NCBI GenBank assembly: GCA_902760755.1 | Contig: CACWHK010000001.1 | Coordinates: forward strand, 62,001-126,000 | DNA from: an uncultured Lachnospiraceae bacterium | Lineage (GTDB): Bacteria; Bacillota; Clostridia; Lachnospirales; Lachnospiraceae | Reading direction: 5' to 3' | DNA: 64,000 bases | Shown here: positions 1 through 7,260 of the stretch, in pieces | Layout: every line of letters begins with the position of its first letter | Numbering within the stretch: position 1 is the stretch's first letter | The notes under the pieces: model-generated | The model's database searches: none | Seen by the model: the letters and a program-made list of their open reading frames with translations, nothing else | What the model was told of the DNA's origin: nothing | Translations under genes and position numbers: made by a program

Positions 1-207
1 GGCCAGAGCCAGACCTCCGGAACCGGTGATGTCCGGAGCCACCTCGCAGTCACCCAGCTTTTCCGATGCGTGGGTAAGGAGCTCCCGCAGGGTTTCCTTG
101 ATCCTGGCAAAGTGTCTCCGGTACTCCGAGAAGAGCAGTTTGTTATCTTCATCCAGAACCGCCACCTTGACAGTGGTCGATCCGATATCAATGCCTAAGC
201 GTTTCAT
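1..207 (-). CDS. Acyl-CoA dehydratase activase, BcrA/BadF/HgdC family (5' part only)
   Basis: The first 69 codons of a minus-strand gene that runs off the left edge. It begins with MKRLGIDIGSTTVK, the phosphate-1 loop (DIGSTT) of the ASKHA fold, and continues with ITGSGG, as in 2-hydroxyacyl-CoA dehydratase activators. In that family the protein is an ATP-driven [4Fe-4S] activase that injects an electron into a 2-hydroxyacyl-CoA dehydratase. The cluster cysteines would lie beyond the edge, so that role is inferred. Start chosen at 205-207 because AGGAG sits 5-9 bases upstream on that strand. Total length is unknown; the family includes both ~260-residue forms and very long fused forms. Confidence 0.85.
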   Translation of the reverse strand, partial: MKRLGIDIGSTTVKVAVLDEDNKLLFSEYRRHFARIKETLRELLTHASEKLGDCEVAPDITGSGGLALA

Positions 208-360
208 AATACTCCTTTTTTTTGCAGCCGAAATCCCCGTTTCGACATATTAATAGTAGAATTAACCGAAATTACATTATATATGAAACAAGTGGAAAAG
301 ACAAGAACAAAGTCTCCTGCAGAAGGGCGGGTTTGTATAGGGTAAGTTGGTGCTAACAAC

Positions 361-389
361 TTGTGTTTTTCCCCCGATTATAGTATAAT
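361..389 (+). promoter_or_regulatory. Sigma-A promoter with a dyad over the -10
   Basis: TTGTGT at 361-366 and TATAAT at 384-389 with a 17-base spacer, upstream of the rhomboid-like gene. CCCGATT (373-379) and AATCGGG (394-400) form an inverted repeat with the -10 between its halves, as expected of a repressor operator. Confidence 0.6.
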
Positions 390-469
390 ATGCAATCGGG
401 TATGTCCGTCGGATCGAAGGGAACGATCGGAGGGATCATCGTGATTAAAGAGACATTCGGAGTGGCTAC

Positions 470-1417
470 ATGAAGACGAACAAGTTTGGTAAATCCTGGG
501 AGCGTTATACGATCCCGCATCTTCCGCTCATAATGACCTGGTGCTTTATCGCCGGGTATATCTTTGCATATTTCTTTGAGAACTTCTATGCGTATCTGGT
601 TCTGGATCCCGTAATGATACTGGAACGGAATCAGTGGTGGCGGCTGATCACCTGGATCTTTACGATCCCCTTCCCGCTGTCGGATACGCTCAGCTATCTG
701 CTTGCGCCCATCGCGCTTTATTTCTACTATTTTGTCGGTACACAGCTGGAAGGCGTCTGGGGACGCGGGATGCTGAATCTGTATGTATTCGGAAATATCC
801 TGCTTACGGATATCGCCGTGATCGTAACGTATCTGATCGACAGCAGTGCTGAGAGCCGGGCCATTTACGGGTCTCTTTCCGGAAACGGTTATGTCCTTCC
901 GGTGACGGATACCACCCGATATATGCTGCTGGCCATGTTCCTGGCCCTGGCCGTGATCTTCAAGGATCAGGTGGTGCTTTTCGCGCTGGTGATCCCCATG
1001 AAGATGAAATGGCTGGCGTTGATCGATGCGGTATTCATGCTGTATGAATTCATCAAATTCCCGTATCTTTATACACGGGTTGTGATCATAGTCTGCGTTG
1101 TGACCTTCCTGATCTTCTTCCTTATCAATCTGAAGAAGAACAGCCGGAGTATCTCGCAGATCCAGCGAAGCTACCGGTTTAAGAAGGCGGTGGGAGCAGG
1201 AAAGCGGCAGGCCAGCCATGAGGTTGTGCATACCAGTGACCACGGAAATGTGATCACCATGCGCCCGAAGACCAGGGGGCCCATCCACCAGTGTACCATC
1301 TGCGGGCGGACGGAGCAGGATGATCCGAATCTGGAGTTCCGTTACTGCTCCAAATGTGCAGGAAACTATGAGTACTGCAGTGATCATATCTTCACCCATG
1401 TACATAAGGAATCCTGA
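470..1417 (+). CDS. Rhomboid-like membrane protein lacking the catalytic serine, with C-terminal zinc-ribbon-like tail
   Basis: A 315-residue protein with five to six hydrophobic segments between about residues 20 and 220. The rhomboid landmarks are visible: WWRLITWIF near residue 57, LEGVWGRGML (the L-E-x-x-W-G element), and IPMKMKWLALID before a late membrane helix. The GxSG catalytic motif expected between the last two is absent; that segment reads VTDTTRYMLLAMFLA. A cytosolic tail from about residue 265 has CTIC, CSKC and a further Cys/His pair (CSDHIFTHVH), so it may bind zinc. This looks like a pseudoprotease (Derlin/iRhom-like in logic, by inference), perhaps a membrane chaperone or adaptor. 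First gene after a clear promoter, 33 bases before the next gene. Confidence 0.7.
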   Translation: MKTNKFGKSWERYTIPHLPLIMTWCFIAGYIFAYFFENFYAYLVLDPVMILERNQWWRLITWIFTIPFPLSDTLSYLLAPIALYFYYFVGTQLEGVWGRGMLNLYVFGNILLTDIAVIVTYLIDSSAESRAIYGSLSGNGYVLPVTDTTRYMLLAMFLALAVIFKDQVVLFALVIPMKMKWLALIDAVFMLYEFIKFPYLYTRVVIIVCVVTFLIFFLINLKKNSRSISQIQRSYRFKKAVGAGKRQASHEVVHTSDHGNVITMRPKTRGPIHQCTICGRTEQDDPNLEFRYCSKCAGNYEYCSDHIFTHVHKES

Positions 1418-1450
1418 CGATCATCAAATGAAGTTAAGAGGTTAAGACCA

Positions 1451-2833
1451 TTGGAAGCGAAGAAGCTGAGGAAGGAAGCGAAGGTCCTGCTTACGGATCT
1501 TTCGGCGGACCGCGACAGAGAAGAGAATCTGAAACGATATACAGGGATTACGGCAGCGGCATTTTCCGCCTATGCAGGGATCAAGCTTTCCATGAACTAT
1601 TTCACCTTGCGTGAGATGGAGCAGGAGGCTTTGCTGCAGGGAGAAGAGCGGGATGAGGATTCCTGGGCCGTGCAGAGTGCCGTGAAGAGTCTGGAGGGAG
1701 AGCATCCCGAACAGGAGATCGAAAAGACGCGGGAGCTCCGTGACCGGATCACGACACGGATGAAGGTGCTCACTGCCTATACGGACTTTTTTGAACAGCA
1801 TGAATATATACTGAACCGGAAGGAAGCCGGGATCCTCGGGAACGTGGAACAGGTTTCCTTAGAGCAGCTGGCGGATGAAGCATTCGCTTACGTCTTCTCC
1901 GATCAGGATAAGATGGTGGTAAATGCAAGGATTAAGGCCATTGTGGAGCAGCTGCCGGTGCGAATGACAAAGCAGCGGTTCTATGACATCCTCTCCCAGG
2001 CCATCGAGCTTTATAAGGGAGGAGAGCTGAAGTCCGTGCAGGACTTTATCCGGTCTGTAAGGGAATCGGCACTGCTTACCCTGCCGGAGGGCTTTGATAC
2101 CATCTATCCGGATCTTTCGGCCAGCCGGGAGCTCTTTGATTCCGTTACCTATAAGGATCTGGACGAGAAGGAATATCAGCATCTTACGACGGAGCTGGAC
2201 CGCCTCACCGAGGATATGGAGCAGCGTGCCACAAGAGACCTTCTGCTGCAGGAGATCGTAAATGACATTCTGATCCTTCAGCTGACTGCACCCTACGTGG
2301 CTGCAGAGTACATGGATGACCATGCAGAGGTGGCAGCCGAGGCACTGCGGGAGATCGCAAAGGAAGAAGCAGAGCTTCCTGCAGAGGATTTTGACCGTTA
2401 CTTCCTGGCGCTGGAAGGAGCACAGGAGGATGCATATGAAACACTGCTGGTTCTGGAGGGCTGTCTGGAGGACTACCTGCCGGAGCTGGAGGAGGATGCG
2501 GCAGAGGCCCTTCGGCAGTCGGATCTTCTTACCTCCACCAGTCTCTTTATGGACCTGAAGGGTGCAGACATCACGGTGGTTGAAACGAAGGCCGAAGAGG
2601 GTGAGATCGAAACGCTGAAGAGTAAGCTGTTTGAAGATTTCGATGCAGCATTTGCAGGGCTTTCGAAGGAAGAAAAGCGGAGCAGGATGGCGAAGGTGCT
2701 CTCCATGGTTCCGGTCTTCTTTAACTCGAGAGATGAGATACGGGAGTACTTCCTGTATGCCCTCGAGAATTGCAGGGATGACAGTGAGCTTACGGCAGTA
2801 AGTCAGATCATCCGGGATATCATTCGCGGATAA
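1451..2833 (+). CDS. Unrecognised acidic helical protein, 460 aa
   Basis: I do not recognise this family. It is soluble, strongly acidic and almost entirely helix-forming, with no signal peptide, membrane segment or cysteine motif. The last 60 residues (FAGLSKEEKRSRM and on) look like a compact C-terminal helical unit. The start is TTG at 1451 with AAGAGG about 10 bases upstream, which is weak. It follows the rhomboid-like gene by 33 bases and is probably co-transcribed with it and with the next two genes up to gerW. Confidence 0.75.
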   Translation: MEAKKLRKEAKVLLTDLSADRDREENLKRYTGITAAAFSAYAGIKLSMNYFTLREMEQEALLQGEERDEDSWAVQSAVKSLEGEHPEQEIEKTRELRDRITTRMKVLTAYTDFFEQHEYILNRKEAGILGNVEQVSLEQLADEAFAYVFSDQDKMVVNARIKAIVEQLPVRMTKQRFYDILSQAIELYKGGELKSVQDFIRSVRESALLTLPEGFDTIYPDLSASRELFDSVTYKDLDEKEYQHLTTELDRLTEDMEQRATRDLLLQEIVNDILILQLTAPYVAAEYMDDHAEVAAEALREIAKEEAELPAEDFDRYFLALEGAQEDAYETLLVLEGCLEDYLPELEEDAAEALRQSDLLTSTSLFMDLKGADITVVETKAEEGEIETLKSKLFEDFDAAFAGLSKEEKRSRMAKVLSMVPVFFNSRDEIREYFLYALENCRDDSELTAVSQIIRDIIRG

Positions 2834-2877
2834 CGAATGAAATACTATTTGAACCAAAGGATACAGGGGAAGGTTCG

Positions 2878-3177
2878 ATGAAACTGGCAGACAACATTTA
2901 CACGGATATAGAGAAGTCTAAGAGCTTTGAAAAGAAGCTGGACCGGATCGCGAGGGGGAAGTCCGCAGGACCCTTCTTTGTTGTGACGCTTCCGCTTTTT
3001 TCGCATGGACTTCTGGAAATCTATGAGTATAATGAGCTGCTGCAGAATTTCTACCGGACCATAGATGACAGGATCGTGATCCTGGGAGTCTCCGGAAGCC
3101 GGGCCGGCGCAAAGCAGCTGGTTCTGGATATTCTGGAGGATCATCTGGATCAGGAAGGGAGGCTTGTATGGCCGTAG
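2878..3177 (+). CDS. Unrecognised small protein, 99 aa
   Basis: Short soluble alpha/beta-looking protein with the segment GPFFVVTLPLF, then a helix, then RIVILGVSGSRAGA. That last piece resembles a strand-loop-helix but is not a complete P-loop. No family recognised. It follows a GGGGAAGG ribosome site, and its 3' end overlaps ytfI by 10 bases in another frame, so translation of the two is probably coupled. Its place directly before ytfI-gerW suggests the same operon. Confidence 0.7.
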   Translation: MKLADNIYTDIEKSKSFEKKLDRIARGKSAGPFFVVTLPLFSHGLLEIYEYNELLQNFYRTIDDRIVILGVSGSRAGAKQLVLDILEDHLDQEGRLVWP

Positions 3178-4154
3178 TACTCACCATCCTGAAGATCCTG
3201 GGTATCATCCTTCTATGTATCTTAGGACTCCTGATCCTGCTGCTCCTGATGGTGCTGTTCATCCCCATCCGGTACAGAGTGAACGGAGAGTATACCTCAG
3301 AGAATATAAATGCAGCCGCGAAGGTGCGGTGGTTTATCTTCCGGGTTCTTGTGAATTATAATAAGGGCGATCCCATGGCCATAAGGGCGAAGGTCCTATG
3401 CTTCACGGTTTATTCCATGGGAGTGAAACGAAAGGATGAGAACGCGCCTCATGCTGAGGTGGAACCGTCCCTGCCTCCGCCGGAGACGGCTCCGGAGGAA
3501 GCAAAGCCGGACAGTAAGCCCGAAGCAGAGACAAAGCCGGAGACGGTGACAAAGCCGGAAACGGTTACGGAACCGGCGACCAAGCCGGAACCGGTGACAA
3601 AGCCGGAAACGGTTTCGGAACCGGCGAAGACAGAAGTACCTGCCGGATCCTCCGGAGAAAGTAAGACAGAGGATAAGCCGGAATCACAGCTTCCGGTGAG
3701 CCTTCCTGAGGATACGGGAGGCGAGGAAGAAGAGTCTCAGTCCCCCATCGGGAAGATCACTTCAAAGATCGAATCGGTAAAGACCAAGGTCGAGACCAAG
3801 AAACGACATCTGGATCAGTTCCTTGAACGGGAAGCAACCCAGCGGACCATAACACGGGGCAAGAAGCTGCTGAAGAAGATCTTTAAACACCTGAAGCCAA
3901 GGAAGGGCCGGGTGGATCTTCACCTCGGACTCGGGTCCGCGGCGGATACGGGTATGACCCTGGGGAAGATCGCAAGATTCTACCCGCTGTATGGAAAATG
4001 GCTCTTTATCACACCGGACTTTTATGAGAAGGTGATCGAAGCTTCCGGGGATGTGAAGGGACGCATCCGCATCGGAACCATAGCCATCCCGGCACTCATT
4101 TTCTACCTGCGACGGGATACACGCAGGACCATTAAATTAGCAAAGAAGATTTAG
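3168..4154 (+). CDS. ytfI: DUF2953 membrane protein, YtfI-like
   Basis: 328 residues. A single strongly hydrophobic helix (about 5-35) is followed by IPIRYRVNGEY and KVRWFIFRV, the beginning of the DUF2953 domain. The domain resumes near residue 235 (GRVDLHLGLGSAADTGM, then GRIRIGTIAIPAL). Between them lies a low-complexity insert of about 100 residues rich in Pro, Glu, Lys and Thr, built of repeated KPETV/EPATK-like units. In Bacillus subtilis ytfI lies directly before the spore germination gene gerW, and the same order holds here. Function of the family is unknown; a spore-linked role is inferred from the pairing. Confidence 0.8.
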   Translation: MAVVLTILKILGIILLCILGLLILLLLMVLFIPIRYRVNGEYTSENINAAAKVRWFIFRVLVNYNKGDPMAIRAKVLCFTVYSMGVKRKDENAPHAEVEPSLPPPETAPEEAKPDSKPEAETKPETVTKPETVTEPATKPEPVTKPETVSEPAKTEVPAGSSGESKTEDKPESQLPVSLPEDTGGEEEESQSPIGKITSKIESVKTKVETKKRHLDQFLEREATQRTITRGKKLLKKIFKHLKPRKGRVDLHLGLGSAADTGMTLGKIARFYPLYGKWLFITPDFYEKVIEASGDVKGRIRIGTIAIPALIFYLRRDTRRTIKLAKKI

Positions 4155-4179
4155 GAAGGTATATAGGAGGACAGATATT

Positions 4180-4599
4180 ATGGCAAATCAGATTACAAAG
4201 AACGATTTCAATCAGACCGTCGGAACACTCTTCAAGGGAATGGATGCATTTCTTACCACCAAGACCGTTGTGGGAGATCCGATCCATGTGGATAAGTCTA
4301 CCACCATCATCCCGCTGGTGGATGTGAACTTCGGTGTCGGTGCCGGTGCCATGGGAAATGCAAAGGGTACCAACAATGCAGGCGGTGGCATGGGGGGAAA
4401 GCTTTCTCCCTCCGCAGTGCTTGTGATCCAGGACGGAAATATCCGCATGATGCCCATCGCAGAGGAAAGCACCCTGTCGAAGGTACTAGATATGATCCCC
4501 GGGGTTACCGCAAAGGTTCAGGAGTTCATGGGAAAGAAGAAAAAGGGAAATGAAGCTGTCGATGAGGCAGTGGAGTCTCTGGAGGATGAGGAGTTTTAA
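4180..4599 (+). CDS. gerW: GerW family sporulation protein
   Basis: 139 residues matching the GerW/YtfJ family: TKTVVGDPI, then STTIIPLVDVNFGVGAG, a glycine-rich stretch, AVLVIQDGNIRMMPI and a lysine/glutamate-rich tail. In Bacillus GerW is a forespore protein needed for normal germination; here that role is inferred. AGGAGG stands 8-13 bases before ATG. A strong terminator follows. Presence of this gene supports a sporulating organism or a recent descendant of one. Confidence 0.9.
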   Translation: MANQITKNDFNQTVGTLFKGMDAFLTTKTVVGDPIHVDKSTTIIPLVDVNFGVGAGAMGNAKGTNNAGGGMGGKLSPSAVLVIQDGNIRMMPIAEESTLSKVLDMIPGVTAKVQEFMGKKKKGNEAVDEAVESLEDEEF

Positions 4600-4624
4600 C
4601 TCCTCACCCCCTTCGGGACATACG

Positions 4625-4655
4625 AAAAAGAGCACCGCATCCGGTGCTCTTTTTT
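4625..4655. terminator. Bidirectional terminator between gerW and rpmB
   Basis: Perfect 13-base stem, 4625-4637 against 4642-4654, four-base loop, A-run on one side and T-run on the other. It serves both converging genes. Confidence 0.9.
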
Positions 4656-4673
4656 CATCCATATGAAAGATCC

Positions 4674-4862
4674 TTACTGAGCTCTCTGAACCTTGTCGGA
4701 CTTCAGACAGGAAGTACATACATAGATTCTCTGGGGAGTTCCGTCAACGATCGCACGTACACGCTTGATGTTGGACTTCCAGATGTGATTGGATCTTCTA
4801 TGAGAGTGGCTCACATTATTTCCGAAGTGAGCAGCTTTGTCACAATAAAAACACTTAGCCAT
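4674..4862 (-). CDS. rpmB: 50S ribosomal protein L28
   Basis: 62 residues, usual bacterial L28 length. It carries CFYC near the N-terminus, the SHSHRRS element, KRVRAI and VCTSC near the C-terminus, so this is the zinc-binding (four-cysteine) form. It assembles into the large ribosomal subunit. The gene diverges from the Asp23 gene, an order conserved in Firmicutes. GGAGG lies upstream of ATG on the minus strand. Confidence 0.97.
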   Translation of the reverse strand: MAKCFYCDKAAHFGNNVSHSHRRSNHIWKSNIKRVRAIVDGTPQRIYVCTSCLKSDKVQRAQ

Positions 4863-4918
4863 GGTTCCGGCACCTCCTTCACGACATAGATTACCCGTGT
4901 GGGCTCACAACAACAGAT

Positions 4919-4947
4919 ATATTATCAGAAATGAACGGATGATGCAA
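4919..4947 (-). promoter_or_regulatory. rpmB promoter
   Basis: On the minus strand TTGCAT (4942-4947) and TAATAT (4919-4924) are separated by 17 bases, about 55 bases upstream of the rpmB start. Confidence 0.65.
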
Positions 4948-5030
4948 GAGAAATTTTCACATTTTTTCAGGAATATGAAAGTGGTACAAGATTTTAAGGA
5001 ATAATCGTTCCATTTTCGGTAAAAAGAGAG

Positions 5031-5036
5031 TATAAT
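5031..5036 (+). promoter_or_regulatory. Probable -10 box for the Asp23 operon
   Basis: A perfect TATAAT at 5031-5036, 67 bases upstream of the chosen start; the matching -35 (TTCCAT at 5008) is poor. Confidence 0.45.
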
Positions 5037-5103
5037 AATTGTAACTGTGTCAAGATATGACCGGGGGAAACAGAAGGTTATATTTGGTAAGGAGGGGCAG
5101 CAT

Positions 5104-5463
5104 ATGACAAGTATGATGGATAACGAAAATGGTCAGATCACGGTGGATTCGGCAGTTGTCGAGGAATTTGCAGGGCATGCTGCACTTGACTGTTTCGGGA
5201 TCGTCGGCATGGCCGCCATCAGCATGCGTGACGGACTGGCCAAGCTTCTGAAGGGAAGCTCCGTACGAAAGGGCGTTACGGTGCAGATGGACGATCATCA
5301 GAGGCTGACCATAGATTTTCATATCATCATTGCGTACGGCGTCAGCATCCGTACCGTGGTGAACAATCTGATCAATACCGTGAAGTACCAGGTTGAGGAT
5401 TATACAAATATGAAGGTGAAGTCGATCAACGTCTATGTAGAGGGCGTTCGCGAGATTGACTGA
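5104..5463 (+). CDS. Asp23/Gls24 family protein (YloU-like)
   Basis: 119 residues with the Asp23/Gls24 pattern: GQITVDSAVVEEFAG, CFGIVGMA, KGVTVQMDDH, a central strand region and a C-terminal helix ending VNVYVEGVREID-like. The family is small and membrane- or envelope-associated; its biochemical role is not settled. Start at ATG 5104 because AAGGAGG lies about 8 bases upstream; an upstream GTG at 5047 lacks a ribosome site. It precedes the DAK2 gene by 17 bases, as yloU precedes yloV in Bacillus. Confidence 0.9.
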   Translation: MTSMMDNENGQITVDSAVVEEFAGHAALDCFGIVGMAAISMRDGLAKLLKGSSVRKGVTVQMDDHQRLTIDFHIIIAYGVSIRTVVNNLINTVKYQVEDYTNMKVKSINVYVEGVREID

Positions 5464-5480
5464 TATAAGGAGGAACCAGA

Positions 5481-7256
5481 GTGAACACGATTGACGCTTT
5501 GCTCATGAAGAAGCTCTTTCTGTCAGGAGCGAACAACATCAGTAATAACAAGGAATACATCAATGAGCTGAATGTTTTCCCGGTTCCGGACGGAGATACC
5601 GGAACGAACATGACGCTGACCATCATGGCAGCTGCGGCTGACGTGAAGGCGCAGGAGAAGCCCACGATCGATTCCCTTGCGAAGGCAATCTCCGGAGGGT
5701 CTCTTCGGGGTGCCCGCGGTAACTCAGGTGTGATCCTGTCTCAGCTGTTCCGAGGCTTCTGCAGGGATGTGCGCGGAAAGAAGGAGCTTACCCTGGTGGA
5801 CCTTGTTTCCGGGTGTGAACGCGGGGTTGAGACAGCATATAAGGCGGTTATGAAGCCGAAGGAGGGAACCATTCTTACGGTTGCCCGTGGTGTCTCCGAG
5901 AAGGCGGGGGCTCTGCTGCTGGAGGATGAGGACATCCCTCTTGTTGAATTTATGGAGAAGATCGTGGCCTACGGCGATCGGGTGCTGGAGCGGACACCGG
6001 AGATGCTTCCGGTGCTGAAGGAAGCCGGAGTTGTGGATTCCGGCGGACAGGGACTGATGGAGATCCTCCGCGGTATGCTGTTTGCGCTGAAGGGTCAGGA
6101 TGTGACAGCGAAGGATGCAGACCAGCCCGTACGTCTGGCCCGTGGAGCCGGTGTGCTGGAGGATGTACCGAAGGCGCGGCCGGTTTATGCAGCTGCCAGC
6201 GGTAAGGAGGATATCTCCACCGCCGACATCAAGTTTGGTTATTGTACGGAGTTTATCATCCTTCTTGAGAAGGAGCTTCCGGACGAGGAAGTGGAAAAGA
6301 TCAAGGAATACCTGCTTTCCATCGGTGATTCCCTTGTCTGTGTGGCAGACGAGGAGCTGGTGAAGGTTCATGTGCATACGAACCATCCGGGACTTGCATT
6401 TGAGAAGGCACTGGAGTACGGTCAGCTGACCCGTATGAAGATCGATAACATGCGGGAGGAGCATTCCGAGCGTGTGGAGCTGGAGAGTCAGCGGGCGAAG
6501 GAGCAGGAGGAAGCGTTTAAGCAGATCAAGCTGGAACGAAAGTCCGGCGGATCCGAACCGGCTCCGAAGGAGGAAGCAAAGGAGACCGTACCGCCGAAGA
6601 AGTACGGCTTTGTATCCGTTTCTGCAGGCGACGGCCTGGAGCGGATCATGCAGGAGATCGGCGTGGATCACGTAATCTCCGGCGGACAGACCATGAATCC
6701 CAGTACGGAGGATATCCTGAAGGCAGTAAAGCAGGTAAATGCAGAGACCGTCTTCATTCTTCCGAACAATAAGAATATCATTCTTGCTGCAAATCAGGCA
6801 GCCAGTTTTTGTAAGGATAAGAAGGTCATCGTGATCCCGTCCCGCACCATCCCTCAGGGGATCAGTGCCATGATCGCATTTTCGGATGATGCGGATCCGG
6901 AGGAGAATCTGGCAGCCATGAAGGATGCCACCGAGGGTGTTAAGACCGGAGAGGTTACCTTCTCCGTCCGTGATACCTCCATCGAGGGAACCTCCATCCT
7001 GAAGGGGGATATTATGGGAATCTGCGATACCGGAATCTCCGCTGTGGGACCGGATATTCAGGATGTAACCGTGCGGATGCTGGAGAAGATGGTGGATGAT
7101 TCCTCCGGACTGATCACTATTTACTATGGTGTGGATACCTCTGCGGAGGATGCAGAGAAGCTATGTAACCAGCTTACGGAGAAGTATCCGGACGTGGAAG
7201 TGGAGCTGCACTCCGGTGGTCAGCCCATCTATTATTATATCTTATCTGTGGAGTAA
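5481..7256 (+). CDS. DAK2-domain kinase, FakA/YloV-like
   Basis: 591 residues, GTG start, AAGGAGG 8 bases upstream. The N-terminal DhaL-like kinase domain has NVFPVPDGDTGTNM (nucleotide and metal binding) and GARGNSGVILSQLF near residue 75. A middle domain follows from about residue 245 (GYCTEFII, HVHTNHPG). The C-terminal DegV-like section from about 370 contains SGGQTMNPSTEDIL and LPNNKNI. In Firmicutes FakA phosphorylates fatty acids bound to DegV-type FakB proteins for phospholipid synthesis; by domain make-up this is the FakA partner. No fakB is seen in the window. An acidic/Lys linker (about 325-375) joins the domains. Confidence 0.88.
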   Translation: MNTIDALLMKKLFLSGANNISNNKEYINELNVFPVPDGDTGTNMTLTIMAAAADVKAQEKPTIDSLAKAISGGSLRGARGNSGVILSQLFRGFCRDVRGKKELTLVDLVSGCERGVETAYKAVMKPKEGTILTVARGVSEKAGALLLEDEDIPLVEFMEKIVAYGDRVLERTPEMLPVLKEAGVVDSGGQGLMEILRGMLFALKGQDVTAKDADQPVRLARGAGVLEDVPKARPVYAAASGKEDISTADIKFGYCTEFIILLEKELPDEEVEKIKEYLLSIGDSLVCVADEELVKVHVHTNHPGLAFEKALEYGQLTRMKIDNMREEHSERVELESQRAKEQEEAFKQIKLERKSGGSEPAPKEEAKETVPPKKYGFVSVSAGDGLERIMQEIGVDHVISGGQTMNPSTEDILKAVKQVNAETVFILPNNKNIILAANQAASFCKDKKVIVIPSRTIPQGISAMIAFSDDADPEENLAAMKDATEGVKTGEVTFSVRDTSIEGTSILKGDIMGICDTGISAVGPDIQDVTVRMLEKMVDDSSGLITIYYGVDTSAEDAEKLCNQLTEKYPDVEVELHSGGQPIYYYILSVE

Positions 7257-7260
7257 TGAA

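Noticed and set aside
26..253. 75-codon + strand frame at the left edge
   Set aside because: It lies opposite the activase start, which has a clear family match and ribosome site.
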